Below are positions 43,520 to 52,664 of a stretch of 64,000 nucleotides of DNA, piece by piece (positions within the stretch are counted from its first letter, which is position 1; every line of letters begins with the position of its first letter). A model generated the notes under the pieces. That model was given only the letters and a program-made list of their open reading frames with translations, was not told where the DNA came from and ran no database searches. Location of the stretch: positions 27,963-91,962 of the forward strand of contig NZ_SSNY01000014.1 of NCBI RefSeq assembly GCF_004801285.1, given 5' to 3'. Source of the stretch: Ollibium composti (GTDB lineage: Bacteria; Pseudomonadota; Alphaproteobacteria; Rhizobiales; Rhizobiaceae). The position numbers were made by a program, and so were the translations under genes.

Positions 43520-44412
43520 CGCCGCCCTCGCCGTCCGAATTCCAGATAGGCCCACGGCACGATGACGATGACCACCGAAAGCAGCATCATCGTCGAGGCA
43601 GCAAAGCCCTGGCCGAGATTCTGGCCGAGGAACATGTAGTCGTAGACATACTTTGCCGGCACTTCCGACGCATGGCCGGGCCCACCACCGGTCTGCGCCA
43701 CCACCAGGTCGTAGACCTTGACGATGGCCGAAGCGATGATGACCAGCGTGGTGACGAAAACGGGCCGCAGCATCGGGATGACGATGAACAGATACGTCTT
43801 CCATACCGGGATGCCGTCCACCCGCGCCGCCTTCCAGATGTCCTCGTCGATGCTGCGCAACCCGGCCAGCATCAGGCACATGATCAGCCCCGTGCCCTGC
43901 CAGAGCGCCGCGATCAGGATGCCGTAGATGACCAATTCGCGGTCGTAGAGCGGGTTGAAGGTGAAGCTCTCCCAGCCCAGCGAGCGCACCACGTGCTGCA
44001 CGCCGAAATCGGGATTGAGCAGCCATTGCCAGACCAGCCCGGTGACGATGAAGGACAGCGCGAACGGATAGAGGAAGATGGTGCGGAACGTATCCTCGAA
44101 GCGGATCTTGCGGTCGAGCATCGCCGCCAGAAGGAAGCCGATGACGAAGGAAAAGACCAGCGACAGCGCGCCGTAGATGAACAGATTCTCGATCGAAACC
44201 AGCCAGCGCGGCGTCGACCAAAGCCGCTCATACTGGTCAAGGCCGACGAACTTCCAGCGCGGCAGAAGCTTGGAGTTGGTGAAGGAATAGAGGACCGTCC
44301 AGGCCGTGCCGCCGACGAAAACCACGAGCGCGGTCAGCACCATCGGGATCGAGGCGATCTTCGCGTTGAGATTGCGAAAGAGAGGGTTAGGGCGTTCGCT
44401 CTGGCTGCGCAT
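43516..44412 (-). CDS. Sugar ABC transporter permease (MalF type)
   Basis: The 298-residue protein has six membrane helices, a periplasmic loop after the first helix (SKLLPRWKFVGLDQYERLW) and the EAA loop EDIWKAARVDGIPVWKTYLF. It is the partner of the permease at 42605. It lies 72 bp downstream of the binding-protein gene, across a stable hairpin that may lower its expression relative to the binding protein. Confidence 0.93.
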   Translation of the reverse strand: MRSQSERPNPLFRNLNAKIASIPMVLTALVVFVGGTAWTVLYSFTNSKLLPRWKFVGLDQYERLWSTPRWLVSIENLFIYGALSLVFSFVIGFLLAAMLDRKIRFEDTFRTIFLYPFALSFIVTGLVWQWLLNPDFGVQHVVRSLGWESFTFNPLYDRELVIYGILIAALWQGTGLIMCLMLAGLRSIDEDIWKAARVDGIPVWKTYLFIVIPMLRPVFVTTLVIIASAIVKVYDLVVAQTGGGPGHASEVPAKYVYDYMFLGQNLGQGFAASTMMLLSVVIVIVPWAYLEFGRRGRR

Positions 44413-44439
44413 CGCTGTCTTCGCTGCGTAACAGGGATG

Positions 44440-44466
44440 GCCCGGTCCCGCTGGGCGGAACCGGGC
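44440..44466 (-). promoter_or_regulatory. Intercistronic hairpin between binding protein and permease genes
   Basis: GCCCGGT (44440-44446) pairs with ACCGGGC (44460-44466), and CCGC/GCGG extend the stem inside. There is no T-run on the minus strand. Such hairpins commonly stabilise the upstream binding-protein mRNA or partly attenuate transcription. Confidence 0.55.
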
Positions 44467-44484
44467 GGGTTTCCTGGCGCCGTC

Positions 44485-45729
44485 CTAGTCGGCCGAGCCG
44501 ATGATGTCGGCGAAGCGCTTCTGCGCGTCCTCAACGCTCATGTCCTGCTTGGCGAAGAATTCCGCCATCAGGTCGTTGAACTGCGTGTTGGTGTCGGGGC
44601 TGATCAACTCGTCCGTGCTCTTGATGACGTTGCCGGCCTTCAGCACCTCGAGGCCCTTCTTCATGCAGTCGTTGGCGGTGGTGAGGTCCACATCGCCGCG
44701 CACCGGCATCGACCCCTTCTTGAGGTTGAAGGCCACCTGCGTCTTCGGAGACAGCATGACCGAGGCCAGCTCTTCCTGCGCCTTCGACTTTGCTTCGTCG
44801 GCCAGCTTGGGGAAATAGAAACTGTCGCCGCCGGTGGTGATGGTGGCGTTCGGCATGCCGAGCCCGACGAGGCAGCTATAATCCTTGCCGGCCACCTGCC
44901 CCGCCACCTGGAATTCGCCCTGTGCCCAATCGCCCATCGACTGGCCGCCGGCCTTGCCGGTGATGACCAGGTTGGTGGCCTGGTTCCAGTCCTGGACATT
45001 GGAGTTCTTGGCCATCTTGCGGGCGTCGTCGGCGGCCTTGAAGACCTTCGCCATCTCCGCCCCGCCGGCGGCTTCGGCATCCTTGTCCTGATAGACCTTC
45101 AGGTAGAGGTCCTTGCCGCCGATCGCGAGAAGGAGGTTGTTGAACAGGCCACCTTCCTGCCAGCCCTGCTTGCCGAGGGCGAGCGGCGTGATGCCGGCCT
45201 TCTCAAGTGCGGGTGCTGCGGCCACGAACTCGTTCCAGTTGGTCGGAACCTTCACGCCGGCATCGGCGAAGGCCTTGTTGGATAGCCATAGCCACTGCCA
45301 GGCATGGATGTTGACCGGCACGCAATAGACATGGCCGTCGAGCATGCAGCCTTCGAGCAACGAAGGTGGGTTGATGACGCCCTTCCAGTTCTCCTTCGCC
45401 GCGACGGCGTCGAGGTTGCGCATCAGTCCGGCCTCGACCAGTTCCTCCGCCTGGCGGCCATGGTTGAACTGCGTCGCCCCCATCGGATCGCCACCGGTGA
45501 TGCGGCTGACCATGATCGGCCGCGCCGTGTCGCCAGAGCCTGCGATGGCGCCATCCACCCAGTGGTTGCCGGTGGCGTCGAAGGCCTTGGCGAGTTCGGC
45601 GACGGCAGCCGCCTCACCACCGGAGGTCCACCAGTGGGTCACCTCCAGGTCCGTCGCGCCCGCGCTGCCGGCGAAGGCAAGGGCGGCGGCGCTCGCCGCC
45701 AGCATGGCGGTGACGCTTCTGTATCGCAT
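44485..45729 (-). CDS. Sugar ABC transporter substrate-binding protein
   Basis: The 414-residue periplasmic protein starts at ATG 45729 with GGGAGGAAA just upstream. It has a signal peptide (SVTAMLAASAAALAFAGSAG) and the extracellular solute-binding family 1 fold (LEVTHWWTSGGEAAAVAELA, YCVPVNIHAWQWLWLSNKAF, KVPTNWNEFVAAA, GQSMGDWAQGEFQVAG). Three central cysteines are present. It captures a sugar for the adjacent permeases. An operator for the neighbouring LacI regulator lies 20 bp upstream of the start codon. Confidence 0.95.
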   Translation of the reverse strand: MRYRSVTAMLAASAAALAFAGSAGATDLEVTHWWTSGGEAAAVAELAKAFDATGNHWVDGAIAGSGDTARPIMVSRITGGDPMGATQFNHGRQAEELVEAGLMRNLDAVAAKENWKGVINPPSLLEGCMLDGHVYCVPVNIHAWQWLWLSNKAFADAGVKVPTNWNEFVAAAPALEKAGITPLALGKQGWQEGGLFNNLLLAIGGKDLYLKVYQDKDAEAAGGAEMAKVFKAADDARKMAKNSNVQDWNQATNLVITGKAGGQSMGDWAQGEFQVAGQVAGKDYSCLVGLGMPNATITTGGDSFYFPKLADEAKSKAQEELASVMLSPKTQVAFNLKKGSMPVRGDVDLTTANDCMKKGLEVLKAGNVIKSTDELISPDTNTQFNDLMAEFFAKQDMSVEDAQKRFADIIGSAD

Positions 45730-45748
45730 TTCGCTTTCCTCCCAGAAA

Positions 45749-45764
45749 TCTGAAACGTTACAGA
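45749..45764. promoter_or_regulatory. LacI-type operator 1 (sugar ABC operon)
   Basis: TCTGAAACGTTACAGA is an imperfect palindrome centred on AACGTT, typical of LacI-family operators. It lies 20 bp upstream of the binding-protein start codon. An exact 15-bp inverted copy is found at 45896-45910. Confidence 0.8.
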
Positions 45765-45895
45765 TTTTCGATACGGCAAAAAGCCACCCGGTGCAACCCT
45801 CCCGTCGAAATGGTCGGAAATCGCTTTTCCAAACTGCCAGCAAAGCATTGTTTTCTTTCACCTCTAGAGAAATCTGAAGCGAAATGATTGCATAC

Positions 45896-45910
45896 CTGTA
45901 ACGTTTCAGA
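45896..45910. promoter_or_regulatory. LacI-type operator 2 (near the lacI-family gene)
   Basis: CTGTAACGTTTCAGA is the exact reverse complement of operator 1. The centres are 146 bp apart, close to 14 helical turns, so one repressor tetramer could bind both and loop the DNA. It lies 76 bp before the regulator start codon, suggesting autoregulation. Confidence 0.8.
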
Positions 45911-45986
45911 ATAAACATGCCTATTCATCGCCGCGACAATTGCGGAGCGGCGGTGCGGCTGCTATGCGCCTTGCAGGGCGGAAGCG

Positions 45987-47039
45987 ATGGATCGGGACGA
46001 CCACACCAGCGAAACGGACGAGACGGAGACGGCCGGCCGGCCGACGCTGAAGACGCTCGCCTTCATGACCGGGCTCGGCGTCACAACCGTTTCGCGCGCG
46101 CTGAAGGACGCGCCGGAGATCGGCGCCGAGACTAGGAAACGCGTGCAACTCGTCGCCCGGCAGATCGGCTACCGGCCGAACCGCGCCGGCGTGCGGCTGC
46201 GCACCGGCAAGACCAACGTCATCTCGCTGGTGCTCGATACAGAGGAGCAGATCGGCGGCTTCGTCTCCGACATGATCTACGGCATCTCGGAGACGCTGGC
46301 GCCGACGCCCTATCACCTCATCGTCACGCCCTATTCGCGCAACAACGATCCGCTGGAGCCGGTGCGCTACGTGGTCGAAACGGCATCCGCCGACGGCATC
46401 ATCATTTCGCGCACCGAGCCCGACGACAAGCGCGTGCGCTACATGACCGAGCGCGGCTTTCCCTTCGCCACGCACGGCCGCACCGCCATGGGCATCGAGC
46501 ACCCCTATCACGACTTCGACAATACGGCTTTCGCCGCCCAGGCGGTGGAAAGATTGGCGGCGCTCGGCCGCACGCGGCTTGCGCTTCTGGCGCCCCCCGC
46601 CAACCTCAGCTACTTCCACCACATGCGCGACGGCTTCGCCGAGGCGCTGGCCGAGCACGGCCTGACGGAGGTGCCGCTGACCGGCGTCACCGTCGACCAT
46701 TCGATCGAGGCGATCCGCGCCCGCACGGCCGAGCTGATGCGCCGCAAGGTGCGGCCGGACGGCATCGTCAGCGGCGCGGGTGCGGCCACCTTCGCGCTGG
46801 TCGCCGGCATCGAGGACGCCGGCTTTCGCCTCGGCGCCGACATCGACATCGTTTCCAAGCAGGCTTCGCGCCTGCTGCACCTGCTGCGCCCGCAGATTCA
46901 CGTCGTCAACGAAAACGTGCGGCTGGCCGGCTCCGAACTGGCGCGCGCCGTCATGGCCCGCATCGATGGCAAGCCGGTCGCCGCGCTGCAAAGCCTGAGC
47001 CGGCCAAATGCGGTTGAGGCCTTCGGAGAGGACGGATAA
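45987..47039 (+). CDS. LacI-family transcriptional regulator
   Basis: The 350-residue repressor has the N-terminal LacI helix-turn-helix (LKTLAFMTGLGVTTVSRALK) and hinge helix region (RKRVQLVARQIGYRPNRAGV). A periplasmic-binding-protein-like effector domain follows (NVISLVLDTEEQIGGFVSDM, VETASADGIIISRTEPDD). It is divergent from the sugar ABC operon, and the two matching operators in the gap make it the likely controller of that operon and of itself. The inducer is unknown. Confidence 0.93.
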   Translation: MDRDDHTSETDETETAGRPTLKTLAFMTGLGVTTVSRALKDAPEIGAETRKRVQLVARQIGYRPNRAGVRLRTGKTNVISLVLDTEEQIGGFVSDMIYGISETLAPTPYHLIVTPYSRNNDPLEPVRYVVETASADGIIISRTEPDDKRVRYMTERGFPFATHGRTAMGIEHPYHDFDNTAFAAQAVERLAALGRTRLALLAPPANLSYFHHMRDGFAEALAEHGLTEVPLTGVTVDHSIEAIRARTAELMRRKVRPDGIVSGAGAATFALVAGIEDAGFRLGADIDIVSKQASRLLHLLRPQIHVVNENVRLAGSELARAVMARIDGKPVAALQSLSRPNAVEAFGEDG

Positions 47040-47075
47040 GTCCTCCGGATCGATGGGCCAGCTAGGTCAACGAGG

Positions 47076-48425
47076 ATGGCACGCCCCGGCAGCCCTGCTA
47101 TAGAGGTGGCTGGAATCCGGAGTGCTGCCTTGTCGTCGTCCCGCGACCGTCTCGAAGAAATCCTTAACCGCCTGCAAGCCCGAGCAGGCGACGAGCGCGT
47201 CTTCACGAGACTTTATATCGAAGCCGCCCGCGCGGCGGCCGACGCCGCCGACGCGCGCCGCAAGACCGGTATCTCGTTGGGACCGCTGGACGGCGTGATC
47301 GTCTCGATCAAGGACCTGTTTGACGTCGCCGGCGAACCGACGCTGGCCGGTTCCGTGCTGCGACGCACTGCACCGCCGGCGGAAGCCGACGCGGCAATCG
47401 TCATGCGGTTGCGAAGGGCCGGCGCCGTCATCATCGGTAAGACGGCGATGACGGAATTCGCCTTCACCGCTATCGGCGACAATCCGCACACCGGCACACC
47501 CGGCAACGCGGCCGACGCCAGCCTCATTCCCGGCGGATCGTCGTCCGGCGCCGGCGTTTCGGCCGCCGAAGGCACCAGCGAAATCGCCATCGGTTCCGAT
47601 ACCGGCGGTTCGGTGCGCATTCCGGCGGCCTTGAACGGTGTCGTCGGTTTCAAGCCAACGGCGCGGCGCGTGCCGCTTTCCGGCGCCTTCCCACTATCGC
47701 CGACGCTGGATTCGATCGGTCCGCTGGCTCACAGCGTAGCCGATTGCGCAGCCGCGGACGCCGTCATGGCCAGCGAGGAATGGACGCCCCTGCCGGCGCT
47801 GTCCCTCTCCGGCTTGCGCATCGGCATCCCGCGCGGAACGCTTTTCGACGGTACCGAGGACGAAATCGCTGCCGCCTTTGAAGATGTAATGAGTAAGCTT
47901 GAACTTACAGGATCGCACATCGCCGATTTCGACATCGAAGACCTGCTGGCCGAGATGAAGGCAATGCGCAAGCATGGCTCGCTCGCGGCGCTGGAAGGTG
48001 CGGAAATCCATGCCGACTGGCTGTCGGCGGGCGCTAGCGTACCGGTCGATCCGCATATGGCGGAACCGCTGGAGCGAGCCGCCGCCGTGCCGACGCCTTT
48101 CTACATCCGCGCCCTGCGCCGGCGCGCCGAACTGGCGGCCGCCATGGACGAGCGCCTTGCCGGCCTCGACGCGCTCATGCTGCCGACCGTGCCGCTTTTC
48201 GCAGCGCCGATCGCCGCCATGGCGGCCGACGAGCGGCTGCGCGACCATACCGAGGGCCTTTTGCTGAGAAACACGCAGGTCGCCAACCAGTTCGACCTCT
48301 GCGCCGTCACGCTACCAATGCCCGGAACTCGCTTGCCGGCAGGGTTGATGCTGGTGGCGCGGAACGGTCACGACCGGCGGCTGCTGGCAATCGCCGCCGC
48401 GGTAGAGCGGCTGCTTGGCGCCTAG
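47076..48425 (+). CDS. Amidase-signature-family hydrolase
   Basis: The 449-residue protein carries the amidase signature: catalytic Lys in VIVSIKDLFDVAG, the glycine-serine loop IPGGSSSGAGVSAAEG (cis-Ser) and the nucleophile serine in IGSDTGGSVRIPAAL. A Lys-cisSer-Ser triad hydrolyses amides. The GatA subunit of the tRNA amidotransferase is related but longer and normally next to gatB/gatC, which are absent here. The start at 47076 lacks a good ribosome-binding site. Its stop overlaps the convergent small gene by 4 bp. Confidence 0.88.
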   Translation: MARPGSPAIEVAGIRSAALSSSRDRLEEILNRLQARAGDERVFTRLYIEAARAAADAADARRKTGISLGPLDGVIVSIKDLFDVAGEPTLAGSVLRRTAPPAEADAAIVMRLRRAGAVIIGKTAMTEFAFTAIGDNPHTGTPGNAADASLIPGGSSSGAGVSAAEGTSEIAIGSDTGGSVRIPAALNGVVGFKPTARRVPLSGAFPLSPTLDSIGPLAHSVADCAAADAVMASEEWTPLPALSLSGLRIGIPRGTLFDGTEDEIAAAFEDVMSKLELTGSHIADFDIEDLLAEMKAMRKHGSLAALEGAEIHADWLSAGASVPVDPHMAEPLERAAAVPTPFYIRALRRRAELAAAMDERLAGLDALMLPTVPLFAAPIAAMAADERLRDHTEGLLLRNTQVANQFDLCAVTLPMPGTRLPAGLMLVARNGHDRRLLAIAAAVERLLGA

Positions 48426-48790
48426 CGCGCCTTGCAGCGTGCCGTCTCGCCCGCCGTCGCCTTTCGCTCGATTGCGGTGGCAACGAGATAAGGCAGCTCG
48501 TACGCCTTACCCGTATAGGTCACAGTCCGCCGCTCGATGACTCCGCGCAGCACCAACTTTCCGGCATAGAGCAGATCGGCCGCCCGGTCCTTTTCAGGCA
48601 GGCGCTTCGTATCGATCGACACCCCCTTGATGATTGCACCGGTCTTGAGATCGAGCGCGTTGTTCGACCGGCACGGCGCTTTCACGCAGCGCAACCCGTT
48701 GTCGCAGTAGACGTAGAGGCCGGGAACCGCATAGGCCGAACCGGCGGCAAGGAAAAGAGGCACGGCGGCCAGGAGCTTGAAAGTCACCAT
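48422..48790 (-). CDS. Secreted hypothetical protein (122 aa)
   Basis: A signal peptide (TFKLLAAVPLFLAAGSAYA) precedes a small domain with four cysteines (LYVYCDNGLRCVKAPCRSN, ETARCKAR). The spacing C-x5-C-x4-C followed by ALDLKTG resembles a small exported family (DUF6748-like), but I hold this loosely. It lies 40 bp downstream of the 2-hydroxyacid dehydrogenase gene on the same strand. Its function is unknown. Confidence 0.7.
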   Translation of the reverse strand: MVTFKLLAAVPLFLAAGSAYAVPGLYVYCDNGLRCVKAPCRSNNALDLKTGAIIKGVSIDTKRLPEKDRAADLLYAGKLVLRGVIERRTVTYTGKAYELPYLVATAIERKATAGETARCKAR

Positions 48791-48829
48791 GACGCAACCC
48801 TGGCTTGCGATTGCGGCGAAAACCGGCCG

Positions 48830-49810
48830 TCAGTCGGCGGCCGGGAACCGCTGCTGATAGCGCTCGACGACTTCGGGGTTGCGCAGGTTGACCGGAAGCT
48901 CGCCGGCGAGCACGCGCAGCGCCTCGCCCGCCGCCCCCGTTCCCATGCGCATCATCGATTCCTCCGTGATACCGGCCATGTGCGGGGTGACAATGACGTT
49001 ATCGAGAGAGAAATAGGGATGGTCCGGCGGCAGCGGCTGGGTCGAAAAGACGTCCAGCGCCGCACCGCCGAGGCGGCCCTCGCCTAGCGCCGCAATCAGC
49101 GCCGCATCGTCCACCACCGGGCCGCGCGATACGTTGATCAGCAGCGCGCCGCGCTTCATGCGTGCGATGCGCGCAGCATTCATCAGGCCGCGCGTTTCCG
49201 GCGTCAGTGGGCAGCAGAGCACCAAGACATCGCTCTCGGCGACCAATTCGTCGATCGGCACGAAGCGCGCACCCTCCGGTGCGGCACGCGCGCTGCGCGT
49301 CGTCGCCAGCACGCTGAGGCCGAAACCGTGCGCGGCGATGCGGCCGACCTCCTGCCCCACCGCGCCGAGGCCGACAATCCCGATGGTACGACCCGCCAGT
49401 TCGTGGTTGAGGTCCGCATGCGCGCGGCCGGCCAGCCAGCCGTCCCGGCGCAGGTCGCGGTCCATCATGCGGAAGCGCCGCAGAAGCGCCAGTGCTGTGA
49501 AGATGACATGCTCGGCGACGGAGCGCGCATTGACGGCCGGCACGTTCGCCACCAGCACGCCGGCGGCGGTCGCCGCCTCCATCGGGATCATGTCGAGCCC
49601 GGCGCCGTGGCGGATCGCCGCCTTGAGCCGCCCGGCACCGGCAAACAGGGCTTCCGGCAGCGGCGCCCGCACGATGACGATGTCGGCGTCGGCCGCTTCG
49701 CGGGCCAATGTGGCGCCGTCGAGCGCCGAGGCAATCGCCAGCTCGCCCGCGCCGGCGAGCATCTCTGACGCGCGCGGATGCAGCGGGTGGGTTGAATAGA
49801 TTTTCGGCAT
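48830..49810 (-). CDS. D-2-hydroxyacid dehydrogenase (NAD-dependent)
   Basis: The 326-residue protein has the D-isomer-specific layout. The N-terminal catalytic part includes RHGAGLDMIPMEAATAAGV with the substrate Arg nearby. The NAD-binding motif is TIGIVGLGAVGQEVGRIAA, VSRGPVVDDAALIAAL follows, and the catalytic His is in VIVTPHMAGIT. It probably converts a sugar-derived 2-keto or 2-hydroxy acid. It follows the GntR gene by 6 bp in the same operon as the mandelate-racemase-family dehydratase. Confidence 0.9.
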   Translation of the reverse strand: MPKIYSTHPLHPRASEMLAGAGELAIASALDGATLAREAADADIVIVRAPLPEALFAGAGRLKAAIRHGAGLDMIPMEAATAAGVLVANVPAVNARSVAEHVIFTALALLRRFRMMDRDLRRDGWLAGRAHADLNHELAGRTIGIVGLGAVGQEVGRIAAHGFGLSVLATTRSARAAPEGARFVPIDELVAESDVLVLCCPLTPETRGLMNAARIARMKRGALLINVSRGPVVDDAALIAALGEGRLGGAALDVFSTQPLPPDHPYFSLDNVIVTPHMAGITEESMMRMGTGAAGEALRVLAGELPVNLRNPEVVERYQQRFPAAD

Positions 49811-49816
49811 CGGAGG

Positions 49817-50530
49817 CTATGCCCGTTCCAGCGCCGGTTCGCCGGGCACACCGGCGCCGCCGATCAGCCCCTTCCAGTAGCTTTCGGCGCCTTGCAGATG
49901 CGCGCTCATCAGCGCCTGCGCCAGGTTGCCGTCGCGCCTCAGCAGCGCCTCGTAGATCTGGATATGTTCGGCATGCGATTTGCGGCCGCGCTCCGGATCG
50001 TTGAAATAGACCGGCAGGCGCTTCTCGCCCATGACGTAGTAGACCGAACAGACGCGATAAAAGACGCTGTTCTTGGTCGCGCGCACGATCTCAAGATGGA
50101 AGTCACGGTCCTGTTTCGCCAGTCCGCGGCCGGCGTCCAGCTGCTCCTCGGATTCCTTGAGGATTTCGCGCAGCCGCTCGAAATTCTCCTCCGTCGCGCG
50201 CACACAGGCGAGTTCGGCCGCCTTGATCTCGTGGATCTTCCTCAGCTCCACCGTTTCGTAGATCTGCACCGGATCGAGCGGCAGGCCGGCGCGCGCGAAC
50301 AGCGCCATCGCTTCGACGCTGGCCTGCTTTGTGTCGATATATATGCCTGATTTGGCGCGGCGCTCGACGATGCGCATCGCTTCCAGGATGGCCAGCGCCT
50401 CGCGAATCTGGCCGCGGCTCACCGAAAAGTGCTCGGCCAGTTCCCGTTCGGAGGGCGTGCGGCCGCTCTCGCTGTCGCAATGGGCGAAAAGGTAGGCCGC
50501 CAGTTCGGCGAGAAGGTTTTTCTCTTTCAT
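49817..50530 (-). CDS. FadR-subfamily GntR transcriptional regulator
   Basis: The 237-residue protein has an N-terminal winged helix (GRTPSERELAEHFSVSRGQI, LAILEAMRIVERRAKSGIYI) and a helical FCD ligand domain with metal-ligand histidines (DRDFHLEIVRATKN, KSHAEHIQIYEALLRRD). It starts 1 bp after the stop of the mandelate-racemase gene and sits inside the operon it probably controls. A TGGT/ACCA palindrome at 52760-52770 in the upstream divergent promoter is a candidate binding site. Confidence 0.92.
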   Translation of the reverse strand: MKEKNLLAELAAYLFAHCDSESGRTPSERELAEHFSVSRGQIREALAILEAMRIVERRAKSGIYIDTKQASVEAMALFARAGLPLDPVQIYETVELRKIHEIKAAELACVRATEENFERLREILKESEEQLDAGRGLAKQDRDFHLEIVRATKNSVFYRVCSVYYVMGEKRLPVYFNDPERGRKSHAEHIQIYEALLRRDGNLAQALMSAHLQGAESYWKGLIGGAGVPGEPALERA

Positions 50531-50531
50531 C

Positions 50532-51701
50532 TCAACAGCGTTGCGCGTGCGCCTCCAGAAAACGCTCGGAGACGGTGAAGCCAAGCCCCGGCGATTCCGG
50601 GATCGCTATCATACCGTCCTTCGCTTCGACAGTCTCTTCGACAAGATCGTGGATCATCGGATTGGCGCCCAGCGAATACTCCACGATAAAGGAGGCGGGC
50701 GAGGCCGCGCAGACATGCAGGCCGGCGAAGAAGCACGGCGCCCCTGCCCACAGATGCGGTGCAAAGCGCAGGTTGAAGGCGCTGGCCAGCGTGCCGATGC
50801 GCATGGCCTCCGTGATGCCGCCGCAGAAGCCCGGATCCGGCTGGAAGATATCGGCGGCCTTCATCACGGCAAGGTCGCGGAAGGCGTAGCGCGTCGCCTC
50901 GCTCTCGCCGGTCGCGATTGGCACCGGACTGCCGGCGCGCAATTCGGCCAGCCCCGGCTTGTCATCGGCGATCACCGGTTCCTCGAACCAGGCGAGGTCC
51001 TGGTCGGCGACGAGATGGATGAACCGCTTGGCTTCCGCCACCGTATAGGTGCCGTGGGCGTCGACCATCAGGTCGACAGCGGGGCCGAGCGCCTGCCGCG
51101 CCGCCTTGACGCGCCCTGCCGAGATATGCGCAGCGCCGTCCATGGCCCCGACACGCATTTTCACAGCCTTGAAGCCGCCCTTGTCGATGTAGGAGCGGAG
51201 CTGCTCGCCCACCCCTGCTGCGTCGGCCCAGCCGCCGGAGGCGTAAGCCGGCAGCCGGTCGGCCTTGCGCCCGCCGAGAAGCCGCCAGACCGGCTGGCCG
51301 AGCGACTTGCCCAGAATATCCCACAGGGCGATGTCGACGGCGCTGATGGCGGCAACGCTCAGGCCCCGCCGCGCCAGTTGCGGCATGGCATGGCCTTGCG
51401 CCGCTGCCATCTGGTGGCGCGAGCCGTTGTAGAGCATCTCCCAGATGATCGCGATGTCGGCCGGATCGCGGCCGACAAGCTGCGGCCCGACCTCGTGGTT
51501 GAGCATGTGGACGAGCGCGCCGTAGCTGCCGGCGCTGCCGGCCGCGTTCTTGCCCTCGCCCCAGCCGACCAGCCCGTCGTCGGTCTCGATGCGCAGGATG
51601 GCGGCGTCGAAGGTCGTCACCTGGCCGAAGTCGCTGCGGTGCTGCCGCGCGGCCTCGATCGGGATGCGGACCCACCAGGCTTGGACCGTCTTGATGCGCA
51701 T
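50532..51701 (-). CDS. Mandelate racemase/muconate lactonizing enzyme family dehydratase
   Basis: The 389-residue enolase-superfamily enzyme has the N-terminal capping domain (VTTFDAAILRIETDDGLVGW) and a barrel with KAVKMRVG (catalytic Lys on strand 2). Metal ligands are in DLMVDAHGTYT, AWFEEPVIADD and PIATGESE, and APHLWAG supplies the general-base His. These residues fit a sugar-acid dehydratase or a cyclitol-related epimerase. It sits between the TIM-barrel epimerase and the GntR gene. The substrate cannot be fixed from sequence. Confidence 0.9.
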   Translation of the reverse strand: MRIKTVQAWWVRIPIEAARQHRSDFGQVTTFDAAILRIETDDGLVGWGEGKNAAGSAGSYGALVHMLNHEVGPQLVGRDPADIAIIWEMLYNGSRHQMAAAQGHAMPQLARRGLSVAAISAVDIALWDILGKSLGQPVWRLLGGRKADRLPAYASGGWADAAGVGEQLRSYIDKGGFKAVKMRVGAMDGAAHISAGRVKAARQALGPAVDLMVDAHGTYTVAEAKRFIHLVADQDLAWFEEPVIADDKPGLAELRAGSPVPIATGESEATRYAFRDLAVMKAADIFQPDPGFCGGITEAMRIGTLASAFNLRFAPHLWAGAPCFFAGLHVCAASPASFIVEYSLGANPMIHDLVEETVEAKDGMIAIPESPGLGFTVSERFLEAHAQRC

Positions 51702-51761
51702 GATCGTCGTCTCGAACCTCTGGCGGGATGGAGCCTGGGAATGGCCGGACGGCGGGCCCTG

Positions 51762-52664
51762 TCAGGCCGGCATCGTCTTGCCGATCAGCGGCAGGATCGT
51801 CTCCGCCGTGATGCGCATCTGGTCGGTGTAGAATTTCTCCGTCAGCAGGCTGGAGCCATGATCCTGGATGAACTTCAGCTGTTCGGGCGAGATGTCGACC
51901 GGGTTGCGCTCGACCATTTCCGGATAACGGTTGGCCGGCGTGCGATCGACCGGAGCGACGAACTCGTTGGTCAGTGCGCCTTCGTAGCCGATCTCCTTCA
52001 GCGTGCCGACAATCTTCTTCCAGTCGATGGTGCCGATGCCGGCGGCGAAGCGGTTGTTGTCGGCAACGTGGAAGTCGAACAGCCGCTTGCCGGCCTTGCG
52101 GATGGCCTCGGTAACGTCGAACTCCTCCATGTGGATGTGGTAGGCGTCGAGGCAGATGCCGCATTCTGGCGAGACAGCATCGGCCAGCGCCATCGCCTGC
52201 TCGCCGCGGTTGAACAGATAGGTCTCGAACCGGTTGAGCGGTTCGACGGCGATCCTGACGCCGACCTTCTTGGCGTGGGTGAAGCATTCGCGCGTAGCGT
52301 CGACCACCCACTTCCACTCCTCCTCCTCGGTGCCGTCCGGCACCACTTTGCCGACGGTCGCGGGCACCAGCGTGATGATCTCACCGTCGAGTTCGCTGAT
52401 CATGGTCAGCACGTCCTTGACGTATTGGACCGAACGTTCGCGCTGGCCCTGATCCCGGGCCGCGAGGTTACGCTCGCCCAGCATCAGCGTCACCGCGCCC
52501 CAGCAGCGGATGCCGTATTCCTTCAGAAGCGCACGCGTTTCCCTGGTCTTGTACTGCTCGGGCTCGCCGGAAATCTCGATCGATTCGTAGCCGAACTTCT
52601 TGATGCGCTTGAGCGTGACTTCGAGCGGCTCTGCCCGCATCCAGTTGTGCGTCGAAAGATGCAT
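51762..52664 (-). CDS. Sugar phosphate isomerase/epimerase (TIM barrel)
   Basis: The 300-residue protein has family landmarks MHLSTHNWMRAEPLEVTLKR, VRIAVEPLNRFETYLFNRGE (metal Glu), CGICLDAYHIHMEEFDV (metal Asp and His), LFDFHVADNNRFAAGIG (His) and ALTNEFVAP (Glu). The EPLNRFE and DAYHxH pattern is that of ketose 3-epimerase-like enzymes. It leads the minus-strand operon. It is divergent from another TIM-barrel gene at 53042. Confidence 0.88.
   Translation of the reverse strand: MHLSTHNWMRAEPLEVTLKRIKKFGYESIEISGEPEQYKTRETRALLKEYGIRCWGAVTLMLGERNLAARDQGQRERSVQYVKDVLTMISELDGEIITLVPATVGKVVPDGTEEEEWKWVVDATRECFTHAKKVGVRIAVEPLNRFETYLFNRGEQAMALADAVSPECGICLDAYHIHMEEFDVTEAIRKAGKRLFDFHVADNNRFAAGIGTIDWKKIVGTLKEIGYEGALTNEFVAPVDRTPANRYPEMVERNPVDISPEQLKFIQDHGSSLLTEKFYTDQMRITAETILPLIGKTMPA

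Noticed and set aside
47076..48425. Assignment as GatA (tRNA amidotransferase subunit A)
   Set aside because: It has the shared amidase triad but no gatB or gatC neighbour and is slightly short; a general amidase is the safer call.
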